Source: Guptibacillus spartinae
Lineage (GTDB): Bacteria > Bacillota > Bacilli > Bacillales > Guptibacillaceae
Length of the DNA stretch: 64,000 bases
Direction: 5' to 3'
NCBI RefSeq assembly: GCF_028610625.1
Contig: NZ_JAQQWU010000013.1
Location: 62,001 to 126,000, forward strand
In this document: one piece after another, positions 24,404-33,643 of the stretch
Numbering within the stretch: the first letter of the stretch is position 1
Layout of the letters: the number at the start of each line of letters is the position of its first letter
The notes under the pieces: generated by a model
What the model saw: the letters and a program-made list of their open reading frames with translations, nothing else
What the model was told of the DNA's origin: nothing
The model's database searches: none
Translations under genes and position numbers: made by a program

Positions 24404-25750
24404 TTATTTCATTTCCAACCAACCGTTAGCGATTGTTTGTTTATACCAGTAATAGCTATCTTTTTTCGTGCGTTCTAATGTTCTGAAATTAACGTGTACA
24501 AGTCCGAATCGTTTCTCATACCCTTCTGCCCACTCAAAGTTATCAAGCAGGGACCACGTTAAATACCCTTTAATATTTACTCCTGCTTCCATACTCCGAC
24601 TCAAGGAGGTTAGATGCTGCTTTAAATACTCAATCCTGCGCTGATCGTGCACCTCGCCATACTCGACGCCATCATTATAGCAAGCACCGTTTTCGGTAAT
24701 GTAAATTGGTATATCGCCATATTGATCCTTTACTTTACAGAGAACTTTATAGAAGCCTTCCGGGTAGACGTTCCAACCGATATCTGTCTTATTGTAGCCG
24801 ATATCAATTTTCTCTAAATCAAATAATTCTTCGTTTTCCTTATATCTTCCCACGCTACCTGTGTAGTAGTTGATCCCAATAAAGTCAATGGGCTGACTAA
24901 TCAGTTTAAGATCGCCTTCCTCGAGCGTAAGGGATACCCCCTTTTTCTCGAACCAATTCAGCATAAATTCCGGGTAACTTCCTTTAAATACAGGATCAAA
25001 GAACCATTCAATAAACCAGCCCATCCCGCGATTACATGCGTCAATGTCCTCCTGCTTATCGCTAAAAGGCTCATTCCATTCAAGGTTTGGCGCATATCCA
25101 ATCTCACCAGTACTCTCTAGCTCTCTAAATCTCGTAACCGCTTTACCATGGGCTAATAAGAGATGATGAGAAATGGTTGTCGCAAGCTGGAGATCTTGAT
25201 TTCCTGGTGCGTGCACCCCAATAAAGTTTGATAAAAAGGACACGCACCACGGTTCATTGATTGTGATCCAATGCTTTATTTTCCCGTTGAATTCTTGAAA
25301 CATAAGCTCCGCATAATCAGCAAAAGCATCCGTCGTTTCTCGACTTGCCCAACCGCCCTTATCCTGAAGCGCCTGCGGAAGGTCCCAATGGTAAAGGGTA
25401 CACATTGGTTCAATCCCTTGAGCAAGTAACGCGTCAACAAAACGATGGTAAAACTGAAGCCCTTCTTCGTTGATTTCCCCTGTTCCATCTGGAAAAATAC
25501 GCGGCCATGAGACGGAAAAACGATACATCTCAATGCCGAGATCTTTCATCATTTCAATATCTTCTTCATACCGATGATAGCTATCACAAGCCACATCCCC
25601 GTTATCGCCATTTTTCACATGACCAGGTGTGTGGGAAAATGTGTCCCAAATTGATTGACCGCGACCATCTTCATGAGCGGCCCCTTCAATTTGATAGGCA
25701 GCGGTTGCTGCGCCCCACTTCATCTCATGTGGAAATTGTATAATTGGCAT
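24404..25750 (-). CDS. GH1 beta-glucosidase
   Basis: 448 residues, full length for glycoside hydrolase family 1. The N-terminal signature FPHEMKWGAATAAYQIEGA is intact, the acid/base glutamate is E166 in TINEP, and the nucleophile is E353 in ITENG. The C-terminal WSLLDNFEWAEGYEKRFGL block is also canonical. No signal peptide: it splits imported beta-glucosides inside the cell. It is the last gene of an operon with a CUT1 ABC importer and LacI regulator, which suggests an unphosphorylated disaccharide or oligosaccharide substrate (6-phospho specificity is less likely without a PTS). Confidence 0.92.
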   Translation of the reverse strand: MPIIQFPHEMKWGAATAAYQIEGAAHEDGRGQSIWDTFSHTPGHVKNGDNGDVACDSYHRYEEDIEMMKDLGIEMYRFSVSWPRIFPDGTGEINEEGLQFYHRFVDALLAQGIEPMCTLYHWDLPQALQDKGGWASRETTDAFADYAELMFQEFNGKIKHWITINEPWCVSFLSNFIGVHAPGNQDLQLATTISHHLLLAHGKAVTRFRELESTGEIGYAPNLEWNEPFSDKQEDIDACNRGMGWFIEWFFDPVFKGSYPEFMLNWFEKKGVSLTLEEGDLKLISQPIDFIGINYYTGSVGRYKENEELFDLEKIDIGYNKTDIGWNVYPEGFYKVLCKVKDQYGDIPIYITENGACYNDGVEYGEVHDQRRIEYLKQHLTSLSRSMEAGVNIKGYLTWSLLDNFEWAEGYEKRFGLVHVNFRTLERTKKDSYYWYKQTIANGWLEMK

Positions 25751-25791
25751 TAACCTTCCCTCCAGTTATGTTCACTTCATCCAGTCATGCT

Positions 25792-26826
25792 TTATGTTTG
25801 CGTCATATTCACTTCCTTACTTCCACAAGATTCTCTCACGATCAATTCCGAATCAATAAAGACTGGTTTCAGTCCAGTTTTTCCATTTGTTAAATCATGG
25901 AGCATATGAGCAGCTAGTTTTCCAAGAAGCTCTTTATTCTGTCTCACTGTCGTCAGCATTGGGTCACTGTAGCGGCACGCATCGATATCATCACACCCTA
26001 CAAGGCGAATATCTTCCGGGACACGAAGTCCAGCCTTTTTAATCGCTTTTAACGCGCCAAAAGCCATCATATCGGAAGCCGCAAAGATCGCTTCAGGTAA
26101 CGCACCGCTTTGAAGAATACGGTTCATCGCTTCGTATCCGCTTTCTTCATGAAAATCACCGTACTGAATCCATTCTTTTCTTACGCCTAGACCAAATTGA
26201 TTCATCGCTTGTAAAAACCCTTTTTCTCGCAAATTGGAAATCGCAGAATCTGCCCCTCCACCGATAAAAGCAATATCTTTTACCGAATGGAGATACAGAT
26301 GCTGAATCACTTTCGTTGATAAATTAATATTATCCGTCATGACGTAACTCGAACGTGGACCATCTAATTCGAGATCAATGCCCATACAAGGAATATCGCT
26401 CTCTACAAGCTCATAAATGGCATCCTCGATTTCCTCACCCGTAATAATTAAACAGCCATCAACATGAAAATGCCTGCATCTTGCGAGGTAGCTACCGTTA
26501 TCCTGGTAGAACTGTTCATTAGAGAACATTAAAATGTCATAACCAAGCAGCCCGATTGTTTTCTTAAAAGTTGTCACCACTTCCATAAAGAAGGGGTGGG
26601 TAAAATCCACATTCACACGACCGGCATAGATCAGCCCTATGAGATTCGACTTTTTGGTAGCTAACGCTTTTGCAGAAAAGCTTGGCTGAAAACCGGTTTC
26701 TTCGATGATTTTAAGAACTTTCTTCTTTGTTCCTTCACTAATGCCACCGTAATTGTTAATGATTTTAGAAACGGTTGCTCTTGAAACTCCTGCCATTTGG
26801 GCAATATCTTTAATCGTTAGGCTCAT
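25792..26826 (-). CDS. LacI-family transcriptional regulator
   Basis: 344 residues. ATG 26826 gives the classic LacI start MSLTIKDIAQMAGVSRATVS with AGAAGGG upstream. The DNA-binding helix-turn-helix lies at 4-24 and the hinge helix at 46-58. The periplasmic-binding-protein-like sensor follows (LIGLIYAGRV to FIDSELIVRESC). It sits inside the ABC/GH1 operon and most likely represses it through the AAACCGGTTT operators at 30114 and 30229, with a glucoside as inducer. Confidence 0.9.
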   Translation of the reverse strand: MSLTIKDIAQMAGVSRATVSKIINNYGGISEGTKKKVLKIIEETGFQPSFSAKALATKKSNLIGLIYAGRVNVDFTHPFFMEVVTTFKKTIGLLGYDILMFSNEQFYQDNGSYLARCRHFHVDGCLIITGEEIEDAIYELVESDIPCMGIDLELDGPRSSYVMTDNINLSTKVIQHLYLHSVKDIAFIGGGADSAISNLREKGFLQAMNQFGLGVRKEWIQYGDFHEESGYEAMNRILQSGALPEAIFAASDMMAFGALKAIKKAGLRVPEDIRLVGCDDIDACRYSDPMLTTVRQNKELLGKLAAHMLHDLTNGKTGLKPVFIDSELIVRESCGSKEVNMTQT

Positions 26827-26918
26827 CGCTATCCCTTCTAACATCATAATAGACTATATATATATTGATAGCTTACTAAGAAATACTAAGTGAAGCAATT
26901 TCTATATAAGCTGAGCCT

Positions 26919-27761
26919 CTATTTCACAGATCCTTCTGTAATACTCGAAATAAATAGGCGGTTAAACAGTAAGAAAATAATAAGCAATGGAACCGTAGCC
27001 CAGAACACACCTGAGAGAATCATTCCGAAATCAACATTAAATGTGTTACTTAGCGAGGCTAACGCAACCTGAATGGTATAATTCTCGGGATCTCTTAGGA
27101 CAGTGAACTGCCATAAGAATTCTCCCCAAACTGCTGTAAACACGATAATTCCGAGCGTTGCGAAAGCTGGAAGAATAATCGGGACAACAATGCTTCGATA
27201 AATTTTAAAATTTGAACAGCCATCAAGCTTCGCTGCCTCAATCAGCTCATCAGGCACAGATTCACTAACGTATTGCCTCATGAGAAAGATCCCCAGGGGA
27301 TTTAGAAAGAACACCACCATCACTCCAGCAAGTGAATCAAGAAGTCCCGCTTTTGATACGAGAAAATATTGTGGGATTAAGCCTAGCTGAGGTGGAATGA
27401 TCATTGTTAATAAAATGGCAATAAACAATCCGTTCTTGCCCGGAAATTGAAATTTTGCGAACGCAAAGCCCGCCAAAGAACTTATAAAAAGCACCACGAG
27501 TGTCACGATCGAACAAACGAGAAAGGAGTTCCACATCGCTTGAAAAAATTCAATTTGATTCAAGACCTTCTGGAAGTTCTCGACAAGCATTCCACCAGGT
27601 GTCATGGTAGGCGGGATGGAGTTATAAGCTGCACTTGGACGTGTCGCCATCACAAACATCCAGTAGAACGGAAATAAAGATAATAGGGAAGCAATTCCTA
27701 GAAATACATAAATCAGCACTTTACTTAAAGATACTTTCTTACGTTCCTTCCGTTTCGCCAT
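26919..27761 (-). CDS. sugar ABC permease, MalG type
   Basis: 280 residues, six membrane segments. The cytoplasmic EAA loop is seen as ELIEAAKLDGCSNFKIYRSI (about 174-193), followed by VVPIILPAF. Carbohydrate uptake CUT1 class. It overlaps the stop of the MalF-type gene by one base. It needs an ATPase; none is encoded here, so a shared MsmX-like ATPase elsewhere is likely, as is common in Bacilli. Confidence 0.9.
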   Translation of the reverse strand: MAKRKERKKVSLSKVLIYVFLGIASLLSLFPFYWMFVMATRPSAAYNSIPPTMTPGGMLVENFQKVLNQIEFFQAMWNSFLVCSIVTLVVLFISSLAGFAFAKFQFPGKNGLFIAILLTMIIPPQLGLIPQYFLVSKAGLLDSLAGVMVVFFLNPLGIFLMRQYVSESVPDELIEAAKLDGCSNFKIYRSIVVPIILPAFATLGIIVFTAVWGEFLWQFTVLRDPENYTIQVALASLSNTFNVDFGMILSGVFWATVPLLIIFLLFNRLFISSITEGSVK

Positions 27762-28708
27762 TACCTTACCCCCTTTTTCTTACGGCCAGTGCCTGAAGTG
27801 ATCAGCGTATTGATTGTCGCAAAGAAAAGAATAATCACAAGCAGGATAATCGCTGTCGCAGAAGCCGTACCAAAGGATTGAAGTTTAAAGGCATCTCTGT
27901 ATAGGTACATGACGACTGTAAGTGCTTCATCTCGCGTAAATGCCCCAGCCCCTAAGAAAATCGTCGGCTCAGAGAAGAGCTGAAGTGCCCCTACGGTTGA
28001 GAAGAATACCGTTAAAATGATAAACGGCTTCAGCAAAGGCATCGTAATAAAAAGGAGCTGCTGAAACTTATTCGCACCATCAATCGTGGCGGCCTCATAT
28101 AAATCATTTGAGATGCTTTGGATACCTGCTAGATAAATGATCGTATTGTATCCCACCCATCGCCAGAACACCATAATCGAAATGGCGATTTTCGTACCCC
28201 ATTCAGATGTTGACCAGTTCACCGGATCAAATCCAAAGACACCTAACAGATAGTTTGCAAGTGATGACTCGTGATTGCTAAATAACACACTGAATATAAG
28301 GGCAACCGCAACCATCGAGGTGATATACGGCATAAATATCGTAATTCGAAAGAAATTTTTAAATCGAAGAAATGTCAGGTTTAATAGAAACGCCAGGACA
28401 ATACCGACGATGATCTGTGGCGCCGTTCCCATTAACCCCATAATGATCGTATTGTAAACCGACTTCCAAAAAAGAGGATCCTCTAAGACGATTCGAAAAT
28501 TATCAAGTCCTACGAAGCTCATCGGACTTAATCCATTCCACTTCTGAAACGCAAGATAGATACTAAAAGCTGCCGGATAAAGACCAATGACGCCAAAGAT
28601 AATGAAAAAAGGCGCGACGTACAAATACCCTGAAATCATATCTTTTTTCTTCTCAGATCGGTAGCGTTTCTTCTTAACCCCTCTTTCCTCTCCACTCATA
28701 GAAACCAC
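27761..28708 (-). CDS. sugar ABC permease, MalF type
   Basis: 315 residues from GTG 28708 (GAGG upstream; an ATG three codons later is possible). Six membrane segments after a Lys/Arg-rich N-terminus. The EAA loop is YEAATIDGANKFQQLLFITM (about 217-236). CUT1 partner of the MalG-type permease. Located 81 bases after the binding protein. Confidence 0.9.
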   Translation of the reverse strand: MVSMSGEERGVKKKRYRSEKKKDMISGYLYVAPFFIIFGVIGLYPAAFSIYLAFQKWNGLSPMSFVGLDNFRIVLEDPLFWKSVYNTIIMGLMGTAPQIIVGIVLAFLLNLTFLRFKNFFRITIFMPYITSMVAVALIFSVLFSNHESSLANYLLGVFGFDPVNWSTSEWGTKIAISIMVFWRWVGYNTIIYLAGIQSISNDLYEAATIDGANKFQQLLFITMPLLKPFIILTVFFSTVGALQLFSEPTIFLGAGAFTRDEALTVVMYLYRDAFKLQSFGTASATAIILLVIILFFATINTLITSGTGRKKKGVR

Positions 28709-28788
28709 GTTATATCCTCACTTCCGGTGATTAAGTAGGATACGGCGAGAACGCCCACCGTATCCCATCACAACTGTCAAGGCTGTTA

Positions 28789-30081
28789 TTATCGGTCGAT
28801 TAAATCTTCAGCTCGTTTAATCGCAGCTTTCCATTCTTTCTCCGGATCGCCACCCTCCTGCACATTGTGGAGCGCATTTAAGACTTCTTGATGAACAGGG
28901 AAATACTTGACACCTTTGAACACCGCACCATCAATATCTTGCGCTGCTTCAGCAAAAACAGTTGAAGTTACCTGACCACCAAAGAACTTATCTTCGTTCG
29001 TCTTAAACTCCTCCATGTCATAGACAGAAGTTGCTGATGGGAACAATCCTTTGCTTTCAAATGATTTTAACTGATTATCAGGCGAAACGAGCCACTCGAC
29101 AAAGTCATAAGCTTCCTGTGGATGTTCGGTTTCACTTGGAATGGAAATGTACGAGCCACCCCAGTTCGCTGCGAATTCGGTTGGAAGTGTTGCCACGCGC
29201 CATTTCCCTACTGCGTCAGGGGCATTCCCTTCCATCCATCCTTTCAACCAACCAGCTCCAAGTTCAGCTGCGAATTCACCTTTGTTCACGGCGTTTGCCC
29301 ATTCAGGTGACCACATTTCAAGCTTACCAACAATGCCAGCCTTATTTAATTCAACCGCATAATCATAGGCCTTCTTCACGTCATTTCCTTCTTTACCTAA
29401 CAAGAGTTCACCGTCAGGATTCAAATAGGTTTTCTCAGAAGCATCTAAATAGGCACGATACGCCATTTCAATACTATCAACGAACGGTTTCCCTGTTTCT
29501 TCTTTCACTTTCATGCCCGCTTCTTTAAATGCTTCAGGAGAGTCAATCAGTGCTTCGACTTTATCTGGCTCGGTTGGAAGTCCAGCTTCTTCAAAAAGAT
29601 CCGTGCGGTAATATAATGCTTTCGGTCCGATGTCTGTCGGAAGACCTATTAGAAAATCTCCTTCTTGATTCGCGCCAGCTTCCCATTTCCAGTCTAAGTA
29701 CTGATCTTGTACCTCCTTTGCCCCGAGATCATATAAATTCTCAAATCGTCCCTGTGCTTCTTTAAATCGGTCCAATTGATCCACTTCCAAAGCCGCAATA
29801 TCAGGTGCCCCGCTACCTGCAGATAAAGCAGTAAATAGCGCATCATGATGTTCTGCTGTTTCCGCAGACCTCACTTTAATCGTCACGTTAGGATGTTCTT
29901 TTTCGTATTCCTTCGCAAGCTCTTCATAATTCGTTGCCCCAAATGCCCAGAAATCCAATGTTACTTCTCCATCACTGCCGCCAGAGGCTTCATCATCTCC
30001 ACTACAAGCTCCTAAAGAAAATACAAGCATCGACGCAAGTCCTAACCCCAGCCACTTCGTTTTGCTTTTGTTTTTCACCAT
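28789..30081 (-). CDS. sugar ABC binding lipoprotein
   Basis: 430 residues from ATG 30081 (GAGGGGGAAG upstream). Lipoprotein signal with lipobox LGAC (Cys about 26) and a Ser/Gly/Asp linker. The mature domain has the extracellular solute-binding family 1 pattern (VTLDFWAFGATNYEELAKEY at the start; later WGGSYISIPSETEHPQEAYD). It captures the glucoside at the cell surface and is first in the operon, as usual for the most abundant product. Confidence 0.92.
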   Translation of the reverse strand: MVKNKSKTKWLGLGLASMLVFSLGACSGDDEASGGSDGEVTLDFWAFGATNYEELAKEYEKEHPNVTIKVRSAETAEHHDALFTALSAGSGAPDIAALEVDQLDRFKEAQGRFENLYDLGAKEVQDQYLDWKWEAGANQEGDFLIGLPTDIGPKALYYRTDLFEEAGLPTEPDKVEALIDSPEAFKEAGMKVKEETGKPFVDSIEMAYRAYLDASEKTYLNPDGELLLGKEGNDVKKAYDYAVELNKAGIVGKLEMWSPEWANAVNKGEFAAELGAGWLKGWMEGNAPDAVGKWRVATLPTEFAANWGGSYISIPSETEHPQEAYDFVEWLVSPDNQLKSFESKGLFPSATSVYDMEEFKTNEDKFFGGQVTSTVFAEAAQDIDGAVFKGVKYFPVHQEVLNALHNVQEGGDPEKEWKAAIKRAEDLIDR

Positions 30082-30113
30082 TACTTCCCCCTCATGCATT
30101 TTTAAAAGCTTTT

Positions 30114-30127
30114 GGAAACCGGTTTCC
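30114..30127. promoter_or_regulatory. LacI-type operator 1
   Basis: Perfect palindrome GGAAACCGGTTTCC, between the promoter and the binding-protein start. Confidence 0.75.
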
Positions 30128-30161
30128 TAACAGAACAAAAAAATAGACGACTCAACATAAA

Positions 30162-30175
30162 ATAAAGCGCTTTCA
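30162..30175 (-). promoter_or_regulatory. cre-like catabolite site
   Basis: Reverse strand TGAAAGCGCTTTAT: one mismatch to TGWAARCGYTWNCW. It lies just downstream of the -10, where CcpA would block initiation. Confidence 0.7.
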
Positions 30176-30182
30176 ATTACTG

Positions 30183-30211
30183 ATTATAAGATTATATCAT
30201 TTAAAAAGCAA
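30183..30211 (-). promoter_or_regulatory. promoter of the beta-glucoside operon
   Basis: -35 TTGCTT (30206-30211), 17-base spacer, -10 TATAAT (30183-30188) on the reverse strand. It is flanked by the two operators and followed by cre. Confidence 0.75.
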
Positions 30212-30228
30212 CAATATTCTTAAAATTC

Positions 30229-30241
30229 GTAAACCGGTTTC
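30229..30241. promoter_or_regulatory. LacI-type operator 2
   Basis: GTAAACCGGTTTC with the AAACCGGTTT core at 30231-30240, upstream of the -35; same core as operator 1, 115 bases apart. Confidence 0.7.
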
Positions 30242-30251
30242 TTTATTTCGA

Positions 30252-30289
30252 GTGCCTGGCACCACCCGGTTTTTGTCATGATTTGTCGT
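30252..30289 (+). repeat. GTGCCTGGCACC...TGTCG element, copy 5
   Basis: GTGCCTGGCACCACCCGG, TTTTTGTCATGATT, TGTCGT. Confidence 0.75.
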
Positions 30290-30304
30290 GAATCTCATGT
30301 CATC

Positions 30305-30361
30305 GTACTTGAACAAGAAAGAGGCTGACAACGACTGTCAGCCTCTTTCTTGTTCAAGTAC
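30305..30361 (-). terminator. 26-bp perfect hairpin terminator
   Basis: The two arms 30305-30330 and 30336-30361 are perfect complements around a five-base loop. It insulates the hexonate operon (ending 30403) from the beta-glucoside promoter. Confidence 0.85.
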
Positions 30362-30402
30362 TACCAAATCGAATATCCAGTCTTGCATCAACTGCCTGTT
30401 GC

Positions 30403-31158
30403 CTATCGACCCAACCAACCACCATCAACTGCAACAAGATGGCCATGAACATAATTAGAAGCAGATGAAGCTAAATAGACGGCTGTTCCTTTGAAATCAT
30501 CAGGGTTCCCCCATCGATCTGCTGGAATACGGTCAAGAATTTGTGCGTTCCGCTCATCATCCTCAAGTATGGCTGTGTTCATATCTGTCGCAATATAACC
30601 TGGTACGATCGCATTCACATTCACATGATGCTTCGCCCATTCATTCGATAAGGCTTTGGTTAATTGGGCAACGCCACCTTTGGCAGCTGCATAGGCAGGT
30701 ACGTTAATGCCTCCCTGGAAGGAAAGTAACGAAGCCACATTTATGATTTTGCCCTCACCTTTTGGCACCATGTGGCGACCAGCTTCCTGGCATAGTAACC
30801 ATACTGTTTTCAAATTGAGATCAAGGACATCATCCCAATCCGATTCTGGAAAATCGACGGATGGCGATCTTCTTTGGATACCTGCATTATTCACAAGAAT
30901 ATCGATCGTTCCAAATCGAGAAACCACATTCGGAATAGCTGCCTTTACCTGATCGGTCTGTTCGAGATCACATGGAATAATCGCACACGTTCTTCCCAAT
31001 TTCTCGATTTCTTCTTTTACATCTGTTTGTTCTGTATTTCGTTGAAGCAGTGCGATATTAGCTCCTGCCTCCGCTAAAGCAAGAGCCATCGACTTTCCTA
31101 TTCCTCTTGTAGCTCCAGAAATGGCTGCCACCTTGCCGCTTAAGTCAAATAAATTCAT
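30403..31158 (-). CDS. kduD: SDR dehydrogenase, KduD-like
   Basis: 251 residues, short-chain dehydrogenase. Cofactor motif SGATRGIG (14-21), NNAG (90-93), catalytic S143, Y156 and K160 in the YAAAK form. The start NLFDLSGKVAAISGATRGIG, and GHLVAVDGGWLGR at the end, match 2-dehydro-3-deoxy-D-gluconate 5-dehydrogenase (KduD). It would interconvert diketo- and keto-deoxy sugar acids. Last gene of the hexonate operon, so it may feed an extra substrate into KDG kinase and aldolase. A gluconate 5-dehydrogenase activity is the main alternative. Confidence 0.8.
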   Translation of the reverse strand: MNLFDLSGKVAAISGATRGIGKSMALALAEAGANIALLQRNTEQTDVKEEIEKLGRTCAIIPCDLEQTDQVKAAIPNVVSRFGTIDILVNNAGIQRRSPSVDFPESDWDDVLDLNLKTVWLLCQEAGRHMVPKGEGKIINVASLLSFQGGINVPAYAAAKGGVAQLTKALSNEWAKHHVNVNAIVPGYIATDMNTAILEDDERNAQILDRIPADRWGNPDDFKGTAVYLASSASNYVHGHLVAVDGGWLGR

Positions 31159-31234
31159 TTTCCATCCCCTACTTCCCTTTTAAATTAGTTCGCACATGAA
31201 GTAAAGCGTTAAACTGCCGGGGGTCAAAACCGCC

Positions 31235-31260
31235 GGGGGTCAGGTTCGAGCCTGACCCCC
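31235..31260. repeat. GGGGTCAGG palindrome with partial tandem copy
   Basis: GGGGGTCAGGTTCG against CGAGCCTGACCCCC (one mismatch). A partial unit CCGGGGGTCA lies just before, at 31218-31227. Confidence 0.75.
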
Positions 31261-31275
31261 CACCCCAACTGCTCT

Positions 31276-31542
31276 TCATCCCTTACTCAGAAACAATTCC
31301 ACTTCATTCAACGCTTCCGCTGCGTCTTCTCCAATACACTCCACCAGGATCTCATCCCCGTCATGCAGACGAAGGTTGATTAAACCAAGAAAGCTTTTTA
31401 AGTTCGCTTCGATTAAGCTTCCATTCACATTTTTCTTCAGCAAAATTTCTGCATCGTATTTTTGAATTATTTGGTTCAATTCAATAATGGTTTGTGATTC
31501 TTTCATGTAGACAGGAATCTTTCTTTCTACTTTGTTCACCAT
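31276..31542 (-). CDS. HPr-like protein lacking both phosphorylation sites
   Basis: 88 residues, the size and fold pattern of HPr (VNGSLIEANLKSFLGLINLR matches the VNLKSIMGVMSLG helix; DGDEILVECIGEDAAEALN matches the C-terminus). The catalytic His15 region (HARPAT in HPr) is YMKESQT, with no histidine in the protein's active region. The regulatory Ser46 position is Asn (GLIN rather than GVMS). It therefore cannot act as a normal phosphocarrier. It sits inside the hexonate operon, 50 bases after the AEC transporter, and may have a regulatory or binding role. Confidence 0.75.
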   Translation of the reverse strand: MVNKVERKIPVYMKESQTIIELNQIIQKYDAEILLKKNVNGSLIEANLKSFLGLINLRLHDGDEILVECIGEDAAEALNEVELFLSKG

Positions 31543-31591
31543 GTTACGTCACCCTTTCATATATGTTTTTGTCAGTAACTCATACGCTTTC

Positions 31592-32488
31592 CTACATATA
31601 CATCATTAAAAGAATCGGAATTGTGATGACACTTAACAACGTCGTCATCAAGGTAATACTCGAGACAAGCTCTGGCTTTGAGTCAAACTGAACGGCATAA
31701 ATCGTTGTCGTTGCAGCAGAAGGCATAGCAGCAGAGACGACTAACACACTTGCCATAAGATCACTCATCGGCAAGAAGAGCGTTAACACGAAAGCGATGG
31801 CCGGTGATGCAATTAACCGAACGATTGAAGCATAAGAAACCTTCGACCAGTCCATGTTTTTAATTGAAATTCCCGCTAACTGCATACCGAGGACAACCAT
31901 CACCATTGGAATCGATGCATTGGCAAGCAATTCTACGCTCGACATGAGATTTCCGGGCATTTTTATGGAACCCAGGTTCATAATCAAAGCAGCAAGTACC
32001 GCATAAGTTGGCGGCATCTTCAAGACGGATACAATCGCCATACGGAGCCCTGCTTTTCCTCTTGCCGCATAATACACCCCAAAGAAATTCATGATGATCG
32101 CTTGCAGAACGAGAAAGGATACAGAGTAGACAAATCCGGCTTCCCCAAAAGCAAAAAGAATGATTGGGGCGCCATAATTACCAGAATTCATAAATGCCGT
32201 TGATAAAATCAAGCCACTTTCCATTGAAGGATCATAGCCCTTTACTTTCGCTACAACTTTATTAATCACTAAAATACTTACGAGTAGAAGAGCCGAAAAC
32301 AAAAGCATCATCACATACTCGCCGTTTAAATCGGCGTTATAAAACGTTTTAAATACGAGACAAGGAAGCATGATGTACAGCGCAACCGTTGATACTGATT
32401 TCAGATCTAACTTAGCTAATTTTTGAAGTAAATAGCCTGCACCAAATACAAGAAGAACAGGCAAAACGACCTGAATGAATACTGTCAT
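31592..32488 (-). CDS. AEC-family transporter
   Basis: 298 residues with ten membrane segments, in two halves of five around a central loop. The motif FMNSGNYGAPIILFAFGEAG (about 114-133) is the conserved N-terminal-half signature of the auxin-efflux-carrier family. Such proteins move organic acids. Located six bases after the dehydratase, so it probably carries a sugar acid or its product as a companion to the TRAP importer. Confidence 0.85.
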   Translation of the reverse strand: MTVFIQVVLPVLLVFGAGYLLQKLAKLDLKSVSTVALYIMLPCLVFKTFYNADLNGEYVMMLLFSALLLVSILVINKVVAKVKGYDPSMESGLILSTAFMNSGNYGAPIILFAFGEAGFVYSVSFLVLQAIIMNFFGVYYAARGKAGLRMAIVSVLKMPPTYAVLAALIMNLGSIKMPGNLMSSVELLANASIPMVMVVLGMQLAGISIKNMDWSKVSYASIVRLIASPAIAFVLTLFLPMSDLMASVLVVSAAMPSAATTTIYAVQFDSKPELVSSITLMTTLLSVITIPILLMMYM

Positions 32489-32494
32489 TGCCGT

Positions 32495-33643
32495 TTACCA
32501 CTCGGCAACGCTGCCATCTGAATGTCTCCAGACAGGATTGCGCCAGCGATGACCTTCTCGAGCCATCTCAATGACTTTCTCTTCATTAATTTCAATGCCA
32601 AGACCTGGTCCAGTCAGCATGGAAACCATACCATTCTCATAAGAAAAAACAGACGAATCTGTGATGTAATCCAGAAGGTCACTCCCTTGATTGTAATGAA
32701 TCCCTAGGCTTTGCTCCTGAATAAATGCGTTATGACACGTGGCATCGACTTGCAAGCAAGCGGCTAAGGCAATCGGTCCAAGCGGACAATGCGGTGCCAG
32801 GCCTACATCATAAGCCTCTGCCATTGTAGCGATCTTTTTACACTCCGTAATTCCGCCAGCGTGGGACAAATCCGGTTGAATAATGTCAACATACCCATCA
32901 GCAAGCACCTTCTTGAAATCCCAGCGTGAATACATCCGCTCTCCCGTCGCAATCGGAATTGACGTGTGGGAAGCAATTTCCTTCAACGCTTCATTATTTT
33001 CTGGTAAAACGGGTTCTTCGATAAACATTGGACGATACGCTTCAAGCTCCTTCGCAAGAATTTTCGCCATCGGCTTATGAACACGACCATGAAAATCGAT
33101 ACCAATTCCAAAATCTTTCCCAACAGCTTTTCTTACCGCATCCACCCGCTCAAGCGTTTCATCAACCTTTTTATAAGAATCGATGTATTGAAGCTCTTCC
33201 GTACCATTCATCTTAATTGCACGAAACCCTTTCTCAGCTGCCTCTTGCGCCGCTTGGCCTACGTCTGAAGGTCGATCTCCACCAATCCAAGAATACACAT
33301 CAATTGCATCTCGACACTTTCCACCCATCAACTCTGAAACCGGCGCATTGTAGAATTTACCTTTTATGTCCCAGAGCGCCTGGTCAATCCCAGCAATAGC
33401 GCTCATATGTATTGGTCCACCTCGGTAGAAGCCTGCACGATACATCACATTCCAATGATCTTCAATCGGAAGGGGATCTTTGCCGATCAAATAATCTTTC
33501 AACTCATGCACTGCTGCTTCAACCGTTGCCGCGCGTCCCTCAATCACTGGCTCTCCCCATCCGACAATACCTTCGTCTGTTGTAATCTTTAGGAACAACC
33601 ATCTTGGTGGCACGACAAAGGTTTCGATAGAATTAATTTTCAT
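32495..33643 (-). CDS. dgoD: D-galactonate dehydratase (enolase superfamily)
   Basis: 382 residues, full length for DgoD. Start [20 protein letters not shown]; the capping-domain loop [15 protein letters not shown]; metal ligands in GIDFHGR, FIEEP and IATGERM; C-terminal catalytic His in [19 protein letters not shown], the pattern of galactonate dehydratases. It removes water from D-galactonate (or a near epimer) to give 2-keto-3-deoxygalactonate. Overlaps the aldolase gene by four bases. Confidence 0.88.
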   Translation of the reverse strand: MKINSIETFVVPPRWLFLKITTDEGIVGWGEPVIEGRAATVEAAVHELKDYLIGKDPLPIEDHWNVMYRAGFYRGGPIHMSAIAGIDQALWDIKGKFYNAPVSELMGGKCRDAIDVYSWIGGDRPSDVGQAAQEAAEKGFRAIKMNGTEELQYIDSYKKVDETLERVDAVRKAVGKDFGIGIDFHGRVHKPMAKILAKELEAYRPMFIEEPVLPENNEALKEIASHTSIPIATGERMYSRWDFKKVLADGYVDIIQPDLSHAGGITECKKIATMAEAYDVGLAPHCPLGPIALAACLQVDATCHNAFIQEQSLGIHYNQGSDLLDYITDSSVFSYENGMVSMLTGPGLGIEINEEKVIEMAREGHRWRNPVWRHSDGSVAEW

